The notes: generated by a model not told the origin, from the sequence alone. Positions 53,596-62,975 are shown, numbered from the stretch's first letter. The stretch: DNA of 64,000 nucleotides from Microbacterium sp. AG1240 (GCF_003635115.1 NZ_RBXJ01000003.1:11324-75323); one strand, 5' to 3'. Translations and numbers: made by a program.

Positions 53596-53640
53596 TTCCC
53601 AAGCTGATAGCGCGGGTTCGATTCCCGTCATCCCCTCCAC
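53596..53640 (+). repeat. Right attachment site (tRNA-Gly 3' fragment)
   Basis: A perfect 45-bp copy of 43607-43651. The sequence upstream (53541-53595) does not continue the tRNA, so this is a 3' fragment left by integration and not a functional tRNA gene. Confidence 0.93.
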
Positions 53641-53704
53641 ATCGCGAAGCCCACCGTAGGTGGCGCATCGCCTCGCATCCGTCGCGGGACGTTCCTCGTC
53701 GCGG

Positions 53705-54487
53705 TCAGGCCGGGGCGAGACGACGAGTGTTGGCGCGCACCGAGGGTAGTCGGCGCCGGTGCAGCACGATCTCGCGCACCGCGGTGATGCGGCGGCGCAG
53801 GCCCCAGACGGTGACGTTCCACAGCGACTCTCGGACGATGCCGCCGCTCATCTTGCTGACGCCGTGCTCGCGCTCGACGAAGGTGATCGGCACTTCGACG
53901 ACGCGCAGGCCGCGCTCGAGCCCTCGCCAGAGCAGGTCGAGCTGGAAGCAGTAGCCCTGCGACGCGACCCCGTCCAGTCCGATGACGTCGAGAGCGCCGG
54001 CGCGGAACGCGCGGTAACCCCCCGTCGCATCGCGCACGTCGATCCCGAGGGCGAGGCGGGCGTAGAGGTTTCCGCCGACGCTGAGGGCCTTCCGGTGCAC
54101 CGGCCAGTTCACGACGCTCCCGCCCGGCACCCATCGCGACCCCAGCACGATGTCGGCGTCGGCCAGCTCGTCGAGCATGGTCGGCAGCGATTCGGGCTGG
54201 TGCGAGCCGTCGGCGTCCATTTCGACGAGCACGTCGTACCCGCGTTCGCGGCCCCACGCGAAACCGGCGAGGTACGCGCGGCCGAGACCGTCTTTCGCGG
54301 TTCGGTGGAGCACGTGCACGCCGGGATGCTGCGCGGCGAGGCGATCGGCGAGCACACCGGTGCCGTCGGGCGACGCGTCGTCGACGACGAGAACGTCGGA
54401 GCGTCCGACGGCGAGCACGCGATCGACGATCGCTTCGAGGTTCTCGATCTCGTCGTAGGTGGGGATGACGGTGAGCGCGATGTTCAT
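53705..54487 (-). CDS. Polyprenyl-phosphate mannose synthase-like GT2
   Basis: The protein has 260 aa. GT2 motifs: [39 protein letters not shown], the metal-binding [12 protein letters not shown] (DAD) and [16 protein letters not shown]. This is the catalytic Dpm1/Ppm1 form without membrane domain. It makes polyprenyl-phosphate-sugar (usually mannose), the donor used by GT-C enzymes such as the one at 57091. It lies 43 bp after the GH8-sortase gene and probably belongs to the same operon. Confidence 0.9.
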   Translation of the reverse strand: MNIALTVIPTYDEIENLEAIVDRVLAVGRSDVLVVDDASPDGTGVLADRLAAQHPGVHVLHRTAKDGLGRAYLAGFAWGRERGYDVLVEMDADGSHQPESLPTMLDELADADIVLGSRWVPGGSVVNWPVHRKALSVGGNLYARLALGIDVRDATGGYRAFRAGALDVIGLDGVASQGYCFQLDLLWRGLERGLRVVEVPITFVEREHGVSKMSGGIVRESLWNVTVWGLRRRITAVREIVLHRRRLPSVRANTRRLAPA

Positions 54488-54530
54488 ATCGGGTCCTTCC
54501 TTCGGCTGCGAGGCGGGGGTTCTCGACGTG

Positions 54531-56138
54531 TCAGGCTGCCACGGCGGTGACGACCACGTTGTCGACGTAGTGCCCTGTCTGGGGGTCCCACGCGCCGCCG
54601 CAGGTCACGAGCCGCAGTTCCGGGGTCGGCACCGGGGCGTAGATCGACTCCGTCGGGAAGCTGTCCTTCTCCACCGCCTGGATGCCGGTGACGACGAAGT
54701 CCGCCGTGCTGCCGTCGCTGCGGGAGACGGAGACGGTATCGCCCGGGACGAGCTTCGGAAGGTCGTAGAAGACAGCGGGCGCCGTCGGGGAATCGACGTG
54801 CCCCGCGATCACCGCCGGTCCGATGGCGCCGGGCACGACGCCGTTCTCGTACCAGCCCACGGCGTCGAAGTCGGCAGGGGCCTCGATCCAGCCGTCGGCG
54901 CCCAGCCCGAGGCCGATGAGGTCGGAATCGACGCCGATCGCGGGAATCGAGATGTGTTCGGGAGTGGCGTTCGACGCCGCCGCCGGGGCGACCGGGTCTT
55001 GGAACCCGTCGGCAGCGGAAGACGAGGCGCCCGCCGCCGACGTCGCCGCCTCGAGCGGTGGGCATCCTCCCAGCACGTCGTCAGTGAGCATCGCGCCCGC
55101 GAGGGCGCTCCACGCATCGCCGTAGTACGTCGGCGTCGCCACCGCCGTCTCGGTCATGCGCGAAAGATCGTCCCGCGCAGCATCCGTGCTCGAATCCGCC
55201 GCGTACGCGGCGGCGCGCGCGGCGTACGCGACGGGATGCTGGTCGCTCGTCACTGCCCCGGCGCCCGAATCGAGCTCGGCCGGCAGCTCGTCGCCCTCAG
55301 GCAGGGCGGCGGCGATCCGGGCTGCCACCGCGCGGTCGGCGGGGTCGCACGACTCGGCGTAACGGATCGATGTGCGGGTGGCGTCGTAGCCGTATCCGGG
55401 CTCGCCCTCACCGCTCGCCGAACCGGCGATGGCGACCGAGCCGTCGGCGGCGACCGTGGCCCAGTTGGTCGGAAGCGCATTGACGTCCAGGAGCGCCTCG
55501 GTCGCGGCTCGACTGCCGCTGGCGAGCTCATCCCACCGAGCGTCTCCCGAGGCATCCGACAAGACGGCGTACGCCGCGGGCGAGGAGTACGACGGGTTGT
55601 ACGCGTGCGGGGATGAGGTCGCCCACGGCCCCGGCAGGAGGATCCGCCCGATCTCGGTCGACGCCGTCATCTCGTCGAGCAGCGCCTCGCCCAGCGCGAC
55701 GCCATCCTGTCGAAGGTCATCCCGCCCGAAGGCGTCGCCGGCGAGTACGAGAGCGCGCGCAGCGTCGAGATCGGCGTCGGAGGCCGGCTGGTCATCGACC
55801 ACGGCCCCCTCCTGCCACCGCCACGCGAGCAGGAGATCGTCGCGCTGCAGGTGAGTGGTGGTCCACTCCCAGATCTCGTCGAAGGTCTCCTCGTCGTCGG
55901 CGGCGACGGCGAGGAGCAGGCCGTACGCCTGTCCCTCGCTCACCGTGTCACCGCCCTGGTCGGTGCGCACCACGCGCCCGTCGTCGGCGTACTGCTCGAG
56001 GAAGTCCGCCGCCGCCGAGGCGGATCCGTCCGTCTCTTCGGAGACCGGCTCGGCGACCGGGCCCGCGCACGCCGCGGCCACGAGGGCGACCGCGACGGCG
56101 ACGGACGATGCGGCGAGCGCGCGCCGAAGGCCGATCAC
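54531..56138 (-). CDS. Lipoprotein fusing GH8 glycosidase and class F-like sortase
   Basis: The protein has 535 aa from GTG 56138 (overlapping the DUF4397 stop, GTGA). A lipoprotein signal peptide ends VAAAC (C24). Residues 60-360 show GH8 motifs: [15 protein letters not shown] with the proton-donor Glu (E68), [16 protein letters not shown] (D121-D125), [13 protein letters not shown] and [13 protein letters not shown]. This is the BcsZ/endo-glucanase family. After a Ser/Ala/Pro linker, residues 393-535 form a sortase of the small actinobacterial class F type, with the catalytic His in AGHVDS (H447) and Cys in RLVTCGG (C513). A glycan-cutting domain joined to a transpeptidase suggests cutting and anchoring of an exported polysaccharide or protein. 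No such combination is known to me. Confidence 0.85.
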   Translation of the reverse strand: MIGLRRALAASSVAVAVALVAAACAGPVAEPVSEETDGSASAAADFLEQYADDGRVVRTDQGGDTVSEGQAYGLLLAVAADDEETFDEIWEWTTTHLQRDDLLLAWRWQEGAVVDDQPASDADLDAARALVLAGDAFGRDDLRQDGVALGEALLDEMTASTEIGRILLPGPWATSSPHAYNPSYSSPAAYAVLSDASGDARWDELASGSRAATEALLDVNALPTNWATVAADGSVAIAGSASGEGEPGYGYDATRTSIRYAESCDPADRAVAARIAAALPEGDELPAELDSGAGAVTSDQHPVAYAARAAAYAADSSTDAARDDLSRMTETAVATPTYYGDAWSALAGAMLTDDVLGGCPPLEAATSAAGASSSAADGFQDPVAPAAASNATPEHISIPAIGVDSDLIGLGLGADGWIEAPADFDAVGWYENGVVPGAIGPAVIAGHVDSPTAPAVFYDLPKLVPGDTVSVSRSDGSTADFVVTGIQAVEKDSFPTESIYAPVPTPELRLVTCGGAWDPQTGHYVDNVVVTAVAA

Positions 56139-57034
56139 ACGGTTCCCGAGGTGGCGTGACGACGACGCACGATCAGAGCGACGACGGCTCCTCCGAGGAG
56201 GAGTCCCGCGGCCGCGACGCCGCCCAGGGCTCCGGTCTGACCGTTGGCCGTACCGCCCCCGCCGGTGTGGATGCCGCCGACGGGCATGTCGGCGAGAGTC
56301 GCGGAGTCGGTGATGGCCTGCGCGGTCAGCGCACCCGCAGCGGTATCGAGCACGAACAACGTCGACACCGAGCCCGCGGGCAGGTCGACCGCGGAAGACG
56401 ACACCGCGTCGGCTCCGGTCAGCTCGAGGTCCCACTCACCGGCGGCCACGGAGGCATAGCCGGTCGCCGCGCCGGTCGGAACCTCGCGGGCGATCGAGCG
56501 GCCTTCGACGGTGTCGACGTCGACGCGGGGTTCGACGGTCGACGCCTGTACGACACGCACGCGCGCCTGCCCCTCGGCGGGGGCGGAGAGGTCGTCCTGA
56601 AAGACGGTGGTCTGGAGGTCGTCGTTGCGACCGTATGCGGCGACGGTGACCGGCCCCCCGGCGGCGACGTCGACCGACTGCTGCACGATCGGTTCGGCGT
56701 CGTCCGCCGCATCCGACGGCACCATCGAGACGACGTAGGTCCCCTCGGCGAGCGGGATGTAGTCGCTCACCGCGCCGTACGCGACGTCTTCGAGCTCGTA
56801 GACGACAGCACCGCCCGATAGAGCGGTCATCTGCACGTCGACCGACTTGGTGTCGGGTGAGAGGTGGGCGACGCGGGCCCACCCGCCGGGCTCGGTGGGA
56901 GCGGCGGATGCTGCGGGCGCGACCGCGACGCCGAAGGCGACCGGGAGGACGGCCGCGGCCACGAGGGCAAGGCCCCGGACACGGCGCCGAAGGGTGGGCC
57001 GCGCGGAGTCGGGAGTGGAAGCGTTCGGAATCAT
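56135..57034 (-). CDS. DUF4397 protein, exported and membrane-anchored
   Basis: The protein has 299 aa; ATG 57034 has GAAAGGAT upstream. A twin-Arg-rich N-terminus leads into a signal peptide ending ASAAP. Two DUF4397 beta-repeats follow (VAHLSPDTKSVDVQMTAL, and ARVRVVQASTVEPRVDV). The C-terminus is a Gly-rich linker, a hydrophobic helix and RRRH, an anchor resembling sorting signals but without a clear LPxTG (VGGIHTGGGG precedes). It is coupled to the GH8-sortase gene by a GTGA overlap, so it is a natural candidate substrate or partner of that sortase. Confidence 0.82.
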   Translation of the reverse strand: MIPNASTPDSARPTLRRRVRGLALVAAAVLPVAFGVAVAPAASAAPTEPGGWARVAHLSPDTKSVDVQMTALSGGAVVYELEDVAYGAVSDYIPLAEGTYVVSMVPSDAADDAEPIVQQSVDVAAGGPVTVAAYGRNDDLQTTVFQDDLSAPAEGQARVRVVQASTVEPRVDVDTVEGRSIAREVPTGAATGYASVAAGEWDLELTGADAVSSSAVDLPAGSVSTLFVLDTAAGALTAQAITDSATLADMPVGGIHTGGGGTANGQTGALGGVAAAGLLLGGAVVALIVRRRHATSGTV

Positions 57035-57090
57035 GGTGATCCTTTCTTCGGGGGGGTCGTGGAGACGGAGTCGGGTGCGGCGGCGGCAGG

Positions 57091-59100
57091 TCACGCCGCG
57101 GGTCGCGGCAGCAGGTTCACCGGTTCGACGGGAGAAAACGTGATGACCACCCCCGCATCGCTGCGCACGGCGGACAGGGGCGCCAGCTGGCCGGTGAGGG
57201 ATTCATAGAAGCGCAGTGCCGCGTCGGAACCCGGGCCATCGGCACGCGCGTCCTCGCCGGCGAACGCGCTGATGACCAGCTGACGATGCACGCCGGAGGG
57301 ATCGCCGTCGAGCTGGACGATGTCGGCGATGTCGATGCGTCCGATGGCGGCGAGCTGGCCGAGCGTGAGCAGGATGCGGCCGTCGACGACGCCCGAGGTG
57401 AGCAGGTCCTGCTCCTCGGCGGGGACTCCGACCGCGGGGTTCTGCAGCAGCTGCTGGCCGGCGATCGACCGCGCGGCGTAGAGGCCGTCGTCGCTCGCCT
57501 GCGCCAGACCCGACTGCTCGCTGTCGATGAAGCGCACATCGACCTGCTGCGCACCCTCGCCGAAGGAGGCGACGACCACACTGTTCTCGATCGCCTGGCT
57601 CACCGTCGGGAACTCCGTCGGGAAGGTGCGCATCGAGTCGGTGGTGACGACGTAGTCGTAGTCCCGCCACCCGTCGGGGGCGAGCGCCTGCACGTCGGAG
57701 TCGGTGTCGGCCTTGTAGTACCAGACCACGTTCTCGCGGGTGAAGCCCTCGTCGACGAGATCGACCCACATGGCGTCGTCGACGAGCATCCGGGAGTCGG
57801 CCGCGGCGTTCTCGGCCATCCAGGTCTCCGCGTCGCGCAGCGGACGGTCGAGGTCGGCGAGCAGGAAGCCGCGCAACTGCGCCGTCCAGAGCGGAGCGCC
57901 CGCCACCAGCGCGATGACCAGGCCGGCGGCGACACCGGCACCGCCCACGCGGGAGAGCAGCCGATGCCGAGTCGTCCGGGCGCGAACGCGCTCGACGGCG
58001 ACCTGTCCGATCCCGGCGACCACGATCGCCGCGAACGGCAGCAGCATGATCACATACGGCACGGGGAGGTACCCGCCGCGGAACATGAACGCGGTGAGCG
58101 CGAGCAGGGTGATCGCCCACGGACGCAGGCGGCGCACGAAGAGCGCCGCCACCGCCGCCGCGAGAGCGGCGATGATCAGCACGGAATCGAGCTGCCACCA
58201 CATGCCGACGGTGCGCGACATGAGGCTGTCGGGGTCGAACAACGATCCGCTGCCTTCGCGGGAGGCCAGCTGGAATGCCAGCCCTTCGAAGAGGCTGACC
58301 CGACCGGCGCCGGGAGCGACCTCGCCCTTGACGAGCGCGAAGGCGACGTAGGTCAGTCCGATGAGAACCAGCACCGCCGATGCGACGGAGAGCGTATAGC
58401 GACGCGTCGTGCGGTCGGCGCCTCGCCACATGAACCACGCGATGAGCGGCAGGGCGAGGAGGTAGGTCTCCTTGGTCAGGACGGCGATACCGAATGCCCC
58501 CGCCGCCCCGATGTACCCGAGCAGCTGCTTGCGCCGGCTCATCGCGAGCAGGAGGGCCCCGAGAAGCCACGCCGTCGCGATGTTGTCGAGGTACACCTGG
58601 CGGTGGAACTGCACCGCCAGCGGCGACAGCAGGAACAGCGCGGTCGCGACGGATGCGGTGAGTCGTGCGAAGCCGATGCGCCGCACCAGGAACCACAGGA
58701 GGATCCCCGCGATGGCTGTCGCGACGAGCATGGCCTCGCGCGCCGCGACGACGGCGACGTCGTGCCGGTCCCACGCCCCCGTCAGACCGGCGTACCCCGC
58801 GATCTGAATCCACCCGAGAGGCGGATGGTCGTACCAGTACGTGTAATGGGTGAGCTCGCCGAGGTTGCCGATGGCCCAGGCCTGCGCGGTATAGGTGCCC
58901 TCGTCGTCGATACGCTGCGGCGAACCGCCGAGATTGATCGCGTTGACGACCATGCCGATCGCCAGGGCGGGGAGCAACCAGGCGAGGTCGGTCAGCCGCG
59001 CACGCCAGGAGCCCCGGGGGAGCGTCGCCGCCGTACCGCCGGCATTCGCGGGCGGCACGGGAGCGGACGCGGTGGGCGTGCGTTCGAGCGTCGAGGTCAT
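57091..59100 (-). CDS. GT-C membrane glycosyltransferase (ArnT/PMT-like, GT39/GT83)
   Basis: The protein has 669 aa. ATG 59100 overlaps the GT2 stop (ATGA). A first loop with RIDDEGTY (D65-D66-E67) after helix 1 is the GT-C metal/catalytic motif, and YWYDHPPLGW follows, typical of ArnT/PMT enzymes. About 11 membrane helices reach residue 440; the last 230 residues are a soluble extracytoplasmic domain. It should transfer a sugar from polyprenyl-phosphate-sugar (see the synthase at 53705) to a polymer or protein outside the membrane. Confidence 0.88.
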   Translation of the reverse strand: MTSTLERTPTASAPVPPANAGGTAATLPRGSWRARLTDLAWLLPALAIGMVVNAINLGGSPQRIDDEGTYTAQAWAIGNLGELTHYTYWYDHPPLGWIQIAGYAGLTGAWDRHDVAVVAAREAMLVATAIAGILLWFLVRRIGFARLTASVATALFLLSPLAVQFHRQVYLDNIATAWLLGALLLAMSRRKQLLGYIGAAGAFGIAVLTKETYLLALPLIAWFMWRGADRTTRRYTLSVASAVLVLIGLTYVAFALVKGEVAPGAGRVSLFEGLAFQLASREGSGSLFDPDSLMSRTVGMWWQLDSVLIIAALAAAVAALFVRRLRPWAITLLALTAFMFRGGYLPVPYVIMLLPFAAIVVAGIGQVAVERVRARTTRHRLLSRVGGAGVAAGLVIALVAGAPLWTAQLRGFLLADLDRPLRDAETWMAENAAADSRMLVDDAMWVDLVDEGFTRENVVWYYKADTDSDVQALAPDGWRDYDYVVTTDSMRTFPTEFPTVSQAIENSVVVASFGEGAQQVDVRFIDSEQSGLAQASDDGLYAARSIAGQQLLQNPAVGVPAEEQDLLTSGVVDGRILLTLGQLAAIGRIDIADIVQLDGDPSGVHRQLVISAFAGEDARADGPGSDAALRFYESLTGQLAPLSAVRSDAGVVITFSPVEPVNLLPRPAA

Positions 59101-60605
59101 CGGTTCTCCTCCGAAGCGGCGGCGGGGACCAGCTCGGCAGAAGCGGGTCGAAGCGCGGACGACGTCGGGGCCGAGGAATCGCGGTGCGCCCCGGTGTGCT
59201 CCGTCTTCTCCCAGCTGCCGTCGCCGCGCAGCTGCCGGACGACCGATCGCACGGCCGCCGCGGCGAGGAAGATCTGGTAGGGCACGAGACCGAGCACGAG
59301 CTTGACGTAGTCGCGCACGCGCACCTTCTTGGCGTACACACGTCCGAACTCGGTGAGCCCGGCGGCTTCGGCGACGAGAGTGATGACGGTGGGCACCAGC
59401 GGAAGGAAGGTGATGAGCGCGACGACCGTCGGCACCTTGACGAGCAGGATGAAGGCCACCGAGATCGGGATCAGGATGCCGGTGGCCGCCTGCAGGAACG
59501 GCATGTTGAGGAGGTAGCGGGCGTACATGCGCTGGCGGAGGGTCGGGAGCTTCTTCCACTCGCCCTTGCCCAGCACCTGCAGGAAGCCCTGGTTCCAGCG
59601 CGTGCGCTGCTTGTACAGCGATTTCAGCGTCGGCGGCGTCTCCTCACGGGTGACGTACTCGGGGTTGTAGGCGACGACGACCTTGGCCCCGTCGCTCGAG
59701 AGGCGCACACCGAGCTCGCAGTCCTCGGCGAGGCACTGGTCGTCCCACCCCTTCGACCATTCGAGGCGGTCGCGGGTGACGAAGACGGTGTTACCGCCCA
59801 GGGGGATGAATTTCGACCGCGCGTGGAAGTGCAGGCGCGAACGGAACCAGAAGTAGTACTCCAGCACGTTGCGCAGCGACCACCAGCTCGTCTCGAAGTT
59901 CATCAACTGCACGCCGCCCTGGACGACGTCGGCGCCGGTCTCCTGGAACTTCGAGTCGACGACGGTGAGCAGACCCGGATGCACTTCGTCCTCGGCATCG
60001 AAGACGCCCACGACGTCACCGGTCGCGATCTCAAGCGCGCGGTTCAGCGCCTTCGGCTTGTTCTTGGGCACGCTGTCGTCGACGACCACCTTGATGAGGC
60101 GGGGGTGGCGAGCCGCGGCCTCGCGAACGACGAGCTCCGTGCCGGGGTCGTCGTGACCGACGATCGCGATGATTTCGAAGTCGGGGTGGTCCTGCTGCGC
60201 GAGGCGGTCGAGGGTCTGCCCCATGACCTCCTCCTCATGACGCCCGGGCACCAGGAGGGTGAAGCGATGGCGGGCGGGGCGCGGCGAGGAGCTGAACTGC
60301 GTGGCGCGGAGGTCGTCGGCCGATCGCCAGGCGTGCAGCATCCACCACAGCGTCGTCGTCGCGACCGCGGTGAGCAGCAGCGCCAGAACGATGATGCCGC
60401 TGTAGCCGAGCCACTCGCCGATCGACCAATCGGGCAGGAATCCTCCCATCACGGAGGTGCCGGACTGCGCGGGGACGGGCACGTCGGTCACGCCGGAGGG
60501 CTGCTGCCCCGGCGCTGGGGCGACGGGGGTGAGGAGGGGTTCGGGGGTCTGACCCGGAGCGGTCTGGGCGAGAAGAGACACGGGTGCGTCGAGGGGCGGG
60601 ATCAC
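59097..60605 (-). CDS. Processive GT2 (cellulose synthase-like)
   Basis: The protein has 502 aa. An N-terminal Pro-rich stretch precedes one helix (65-90), then the GT-A domain with D-x-D region VFDAEDE (201-207), AEDCE (293-297) and QRTRW (333-337), and further helices (360-450). D,D,D,QxxRW is the signature of processive GT2 synthases such as cellulose and hyaluronan synthase. There is no PilZ domain. Together with the GH8 domain protein this mimics the BcsA/BcsZ pair. GTG 60605 overlaps the stop of a 51-aa ORF (GTGA). Confidence 0.9.
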   Translation of the reverse strand: MIPPLDAPVSLLAQTAPGQTPEPLLTPVAPAPGQQPSGVTDVPVPAQSGTSVMGGFLPDWSIGEWLGYSGIIVLALLLTAVATTTLWWMLHAWRSADDLRATQFSSSPRPARHRFTLLVPGRHEEEVMGQTLDRLAQQDHPDFEIIAIVGHDDPGTELVVREAAARHPRLIKVVVDDSVPKNKPKALNRALEIATGDVVGVFDAEDEVHPGLLTVVDSKFQETGADVVQGGVQLMNFETSWWSLRNVLEYYFWFRSRLHFHARSKFIPLGGNTVFVTRDRLEWSKGWDDQCLAEDCELGVRLSSDGAKVVVAYNPEYVTREETPPTLKSLYKQRTRWNQGFLQVLGKGEWKKLPTLRQRMYARYLLNMPFLQAATGILIPISVAFILLVKVPTVVALITFLPLVPTVITLVAEAAGLTEFGRVYAKKVRVRDYVKLVLGLVPYQIFLAAAAVRSVVRQLRGDGSWEKTEHTGAHRDSSAPTSSALRPASAELVPAAASEENR

Positions 60606-60757
60606 GAGAAACCTCCGGCGTCCGGGCGGACGAGTCGAGGGGCGGGGAGCGAGAGGCGCGGGGTGCGCGTGCGCGGGGAGACGACGAGACGCCGAGGGGC
60701 GACGGAACGGAAGATGGCGCGCAGAACGGCGAAGAGGGAGCCGGCCTGCTCTGACAT
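60602..60757 (-). CDS. Small basic ORF coupled to the GT2 gene (51 aa)
   Basis: The ORF runs from ATG 60757 to TGA 60602 and overlaps the GT2 start by GTGA, the same coupling used by the other genes of this operon. The product is amphipathic at the N-terminus (GSLFAVLRAIFRSV) and Arg/Pro-rich afterwards. It has no clear ribosome site, so it may be a real small subunit or a leader peptide controlling GT2 translation. No family recognised. Confidence 0.5.
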   Translation of the reverse strand: MSEQAGSLFAVLRAIFRSVAPRRLVVSPRTRTPRLSLPAPRLVRPDAGGFS

Positions 60758-60958
60758 GGACGGGGCGGCTGCGGCGGCGCTCCCGGTGTTCCTGATTTCT
60801 TCCGTATCGATATTCGTCCGCACGGGTGGTGATGCGGAACGAACACGGAGACGGTTTGGAGCGGTCAGGTGTTTGCCAGGGTGGCGAAACCCTCTGTTCA
60901 CCTGCGGATGGCCCGCTCGCGGTCGCGAATCCGCTTATGCGGAAATATGATGTGCCTC
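60758..60958. promoter_or_regulatory. Divergent promoter region, polysaccharide operon and mod operon
   Basis: It contains a TATGAT box (60946-60951) that lies 7 nt before the TOBE regulator ATG (leaderless). The A/T-rich stretch around 60795-60817 is the likely promoter area of the minus-strand polysaccharide operon. No clear operator is visible. Confidence 0.5.
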
Positions 60959-61366
60959 ATGACGCAGATTCGTATCCGAGACGCGGCCGCGTTTCTCGCC
61001 GTGAGCGACGACACCGTTCGTCGGTGGATCGAGGTCGGCGTGCTGGAGAGCACGCGGGATGCGTCCGGACGCACCGTCGTCGACGGCCTCGCCGTCGCCC
61101 TCCTCGCCCGGAAGAACGCCGTGCTGCCGGCGGACCCCTCCGAGATCGGACGATCCGCCCGCAATCGGCTCGTCGGCGTGGTGACCGATATCCGTATGGA
61201 CACCGTCATGGCGCAGGTGGAGATGCAGTGCGGTCCCCACCGGATCGTCTCGCTCATGAGCAGCGACGCGGTGCGCGAGCTGGCGCTCGAACCCGGGTCC
61301 GTCGCGATCGCCGTCGTGAAGGCCACCACGGTCATCATCGAGACCCCCGAAGCGAAGGCCCCGTGA
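60959..61366 (+). CDS. HTH-TOBE molybdate-responsive regulator
   Basis: The protein has 135 aa. Residues 3-50 form an excisionase-like HTH (IRIRDAAAFLAVSDDTVRRWI, then GRTVVDGLAVALL), and residues 70-130 form a TOBE/Mop domain (RNRLVGVVTDIRMDTVMAQVEM, LEPGSVAIAVVKATTVIIE) that binds molybdate. ATG 60959 lies 7 nt after a consensus TATGAT. Its TGA overlaps the modA ATG by one base, so it heads the modABC operon and probably senses Mo to control it. Confidence 0.9.
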   Translation: MTQIRIRDAAAFLAVSDDTVRRWIEVGVLESTRDASGRTVVDGLAVALLARKNAVLPADPSEIGRSARNRLVGVVTDIRMDTVMAQVEMQCGPHRIVSLMSSDAVRELALEPGSVAIAVVKATTVIIETPEAKAP

Positions 61367-62142
61367 TGACCCGCATCTCCACGCTCGCGGCGACGCTCCT
61401 CGCCGCCGCGCTCACCCTCACCGCGTGCGCCGGGGGAAACGCGCCGACGAACACCGCGAAGACGGAGGGTTCCATCACCGTCTTCGCCGCGGCATCCTTG
61501 ACCGCGACATTCACCGAGCTCGCGGCGGAGTTCGAAGCCGCGAACCCCGGCACGACCGTGCAGCTGACCTTCGCCGGCTCCTCCGACCTCGTGACGCAGA
61601 TCACCGAGGGCGCCCCCGCCGACGTGTTCGCCTCCGCCGATGAGAAGAACATGACGAAGCTGACCGATGCGGCCCTGATCGACGCCGACGCCCCGGTCGA
61701 CTTCGCGACGAACGTGCTCGAGATCGCCGTGCCACCGGGCAACCCCGCCGGTGTGACGACTCTCGCCGATCTCGCCGACCCGGCGGTGAAGACCGTGATC
61801 TGCGCCGCACAGGTTCCCTGTGGAGCTGCGACGGCCGCCATCGAGCAGGCAACAGGTTCGGACATCGTTCCGGTCAGCGAGGAATCATCGGTCACCGATG
61901 TGCTCGGCAAGGTCGTCTCGGGCGAGGCCGACGCCGGACTCGTCTACGTCACCGACGTCATCTCAGCCGGAGACGCCGTCGAGGGGATCGAATTCGCGGA
62001 ATCGAGCGAGGCGGTCAACACCTACCCCATCGCGGTGGTGAAGGACTCCGCCCGCCCCGACGTCGCCGCGGCGTTCGTGGCGTTCGTCACCGGCTCGGTC
62101 GGCGAAGATGTGCTCTCCGCCGCCGGCTTCGGGAAGCCGTAG
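61366..62142 (+). CDS. modA: Molybdate-binding lipoprotein ModA
   Basis: The protein has 258 aa. The lipoprotein signal ends LTLTACAGG. The mature chain has [22 protein letters not shown], the molybdate contacts [24 protein letters not shown] (Ser residues), and [29 protein letters not shown], all typical of ModA. It delivers molybdate or tungstate to ModBC. Confidence 0.95.
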   Translation: MTRISTLAATLLAAALTLTACAGGNAPTNTAKTEGSITVFAAASLTATFTELAAEFEAANPGTTVQLTFAGSSDLVTQITEGAPADVFASADEKNMTKLTDAALIDADAPVDFATNVLEIAVPPGNPAGVTTLADLADPAVKTVICAAQVPCGAATAAIEQATGSDIVPVSEESSVTDVLGKVVSGEADAGLVYVTDVISAGDAVEGIEFAESSEAVNTYPIAVVKDSARPDVAAAFVAFVTGSVGEDVLSAAGFGKP

Positions 62143-62150
62143 GCGACCGC

Positions 62151-62975
62151 ATGGCACCCCGGAGAACCTCCCCTTTCGCGGGCGTACCCGCGTGGGTCGT
62201 CGCCATCGCCGTCATCGGTGCCGCGTTCGTCGTGGTGCCGCTGGTGGCGATGATCTCCCGCGTCAACTGGGCGGAGTTCTTCCCACTCGTCACCTCGCCG
62301 TCGTCGATGGACGCGCTCTGGCTGAGCCTTCGCACGTCGCTCACGGCGACGGCGCTGTGCATCGTCGTCGGGGTGCCGATGTCGCTGGTCCTCGCGCGGA
62401 CGCGCTTCTGGGGGCAGAAGATCCTGCGGTCGCTGGTGCTCCTCCCCCTCGTGCTTCCGCCGGTCGTGGGAGGAATCGCGCTGCTCTACACCTTCGGGCG
62501 GCGGGGACTCCTCGGGCAGCACCTCGAGGTTCTCGGGATATCGATCGCCTTCTCGACCACCGCCGTCGTCCTGGCGCAGACCTTCGTCGCCCTCCCCTTC
62601 CTGGTGCTGAGCCTCGAGGGCGCCCTGCGCACCGCCGGCACGCGGTACGAAGCGGTCGGCGCCACCCTCGGAGCCCGCCCCACGACCGTGCTGCGCCGCA
62701 TCACCCTGCCGCTCGTCCTCCCCGCGGTGCTGTCGGGCGCGGTGCTGTCGTTCGCGCGGGCCCTGGGCGAATTCGGGGCGACGCTGACGTTCGCCGGATC
62801 CCTGCAGGGGGTCACGCGCACCCTGCCGCTGGAGATCTACCTGCAGCGCGAGACCGACCCCGACGCGGCGGTGGCGCTGTCGCTGGTGCTCGTCGTCGTC
62901 GCCATCATCGTGGTGGCGATCGCCCATCAGGCCGGCGAAGCGCGCCTCCCCCGGCTCGGGAAGGTGCGCTCGTGA
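62151..62975 (+). CDS. modB: Molybdate ABC transporter permease ModB
   Basis: The protein has 274 aa and five to six membrane helices. The EAA-type loop [25 protein letters not shown] and the [19 protein letters not shown] segment are characteristic of ModB. It starts 8 bp after modA; its stop overlaps the modC GTG (GTGA). Confidence 0.95.
   Translation: MAPRRTSPFAGVPAWVVAIAVIGAAFVVVPLVAMISRVNWAEFFPLVTSPSSMDALWLSLRTSLTATALCIVVGVPMSLVLARTRFWGQKILRSLVLLPLVLPPVVGGIALLYTFGRRGLLGQHLEVLGISIAFSTTAVVLAQTFVALPFLVLSLEGALRTAGTRYEAVGATLGARPTTVLRRITLPLVLPAVLSGAVLSFARALGEFGATLTFAGSLQGVTRTLPLEIYLQRETDPDAAVALSLVLVVVAIIVVAIAHQAGEARLPRLGKVRS

Larger units (their letters stand above)
43607..53640. mobile_element. 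Integrated genomic island at tRNA-Gly, about 10 kb
   Basis: A 45-bp perfect direct repeat bounds it: 43607-43651, from the anticodon loop to the tRNA 3' end plus one base, and 53596-53640. The period is 9,989 bp. Inside are a tyrosine integrase, a serine recombinase, HTH/excisionase-like genes, uncharacterised genes, and a reverse transcriptase/ATPase/Toprim operon. Base composition is visibly more A/T-rich than the flanks, and the genome-typical GGATGCTGCG decamer is absent. No conjugation, replication or capsid genes are recognised, so it may be a satellite-like or mobilisable island. Confidence 0.92.

Noticed and set aside
53596-53640. Second tRNA-Gly gene
   Set aside because: Only the 3' 45 bp are present; acceptor 5' strand and D-arm are missing. 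It is the attachment-site copy.
53169-53954. Plus-strand ORF of 261 codons across the right attachment site
   Set aside because: It overlaps the small HTH gene and the Ppm1-like gene on the opposite strand, and runs through the tRNA fragment; no recognisable domain.
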